In this document: positions 63,860-64,000 of the stretch, piece after piece
Position numbering within the stretch: the first letter of the stretch is position 1
Layout: every line of letters starts with the position of its first letter
From: Otis tarda
Lineage: Eukaryota > Chordata > Aves > Otidiformes > Otididae
Length of the DNA stretch: 64,000 nt
Direction: 5' to 3'
Assembly (NCBI GenBank): GCA_026413225.1
Contig: CM048557.1
Location: 45,267,371 to 45,331,370, forward strand
Notes under the pieces: generated by a model
What the model was told of the DNA's origin: nothing
Databases searched by the model: none
The model's input: the letters and a program-made list of their open reading frames with translations, nothing else
Program-made: the position numbers and the translations under genes

Positions 63860-64000
63860 TAAGACTGTCCTGTAACCTAAGACAGAAAATCCTCTCCTAT
63901 TGTCTTACACAGGAAAAAAGTGCTGGGAACCATCCTATTTTATATGTAACTTTCTATTACAGAAAGTACAGAAAAATTATTTCCTTTGAATACTATCTTT

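Overview
The window is nuclear DNA of a bird. It shows spliced vertebrate genes with GT-AG introns, CR1 LINE fragments ending in the bird-type ATTCTATG octamer, compact GC-rich genes with CpG islands, and the gene order PROX2 - DLST - RPS6KL1 - PGF - EIF2B2. This order is the one I know from human 14q24.3 and its avian equivalents. The species cannot be named from the sequence alone.

Layout. 1-4133: non-coding, with two CR1 fragments and the PROX2 3' side. 4134-6826 (minus): PROX2, a prospero-type homeodomain transcription factor. 6827-10840: no gene recognised. 10841-11250: a GC-rich minisatellite against the DLST promoter. 11405-26758 (plus): DLST in 15 coding exons, the E2 core of the 2-oxoglutarate dehydrogenase complex. 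26759-30633: the convergent 3' ends of DLST and RPS6KL1. 30634-38390 (minus): RPS6KL1 in 10 coding exons, an MIT-domain protein with a degenerate kinase domain; its first intron is almost wholly a minisatellite of about 34-bp units. 38391-43290: CpG island, then a non-coding stretch. 43884-48580 (minus): PGF, a VEGF-family growth factor, in 7 coding exons, including a basic cassette exon and a 22-nt terminal coding exon. 48600-58400: about 10 kb with no supported gene. 58995 to the right edge (plus): EIF2B2, with exons 1-7; the final coding part lies outside.

The five genes do not form a pathway. They are a conserved synteny block with unrelated jobs: transcription control, the TCA cycle, an endosome-type scaffold or pseudokinase, angiogenic signalling, and translation initiation. 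Exon boundaries were read by hand from splice sites, codon phase and remembered vertebrate protein sequences. DLST, RPS6KL1, PGF and the visible part of EIF2B2 each assemble into one open frame. The PROX2 start and its first splice acceptor are less certain. No operon, CRISPR array, tRNA, rRNA or complete mobile element was seen. I found no convincing new biological system. The most notable items are the PGF C-terminal splice logic, the minisatellite intron and the loss of kinase residues in RPS6KL1.
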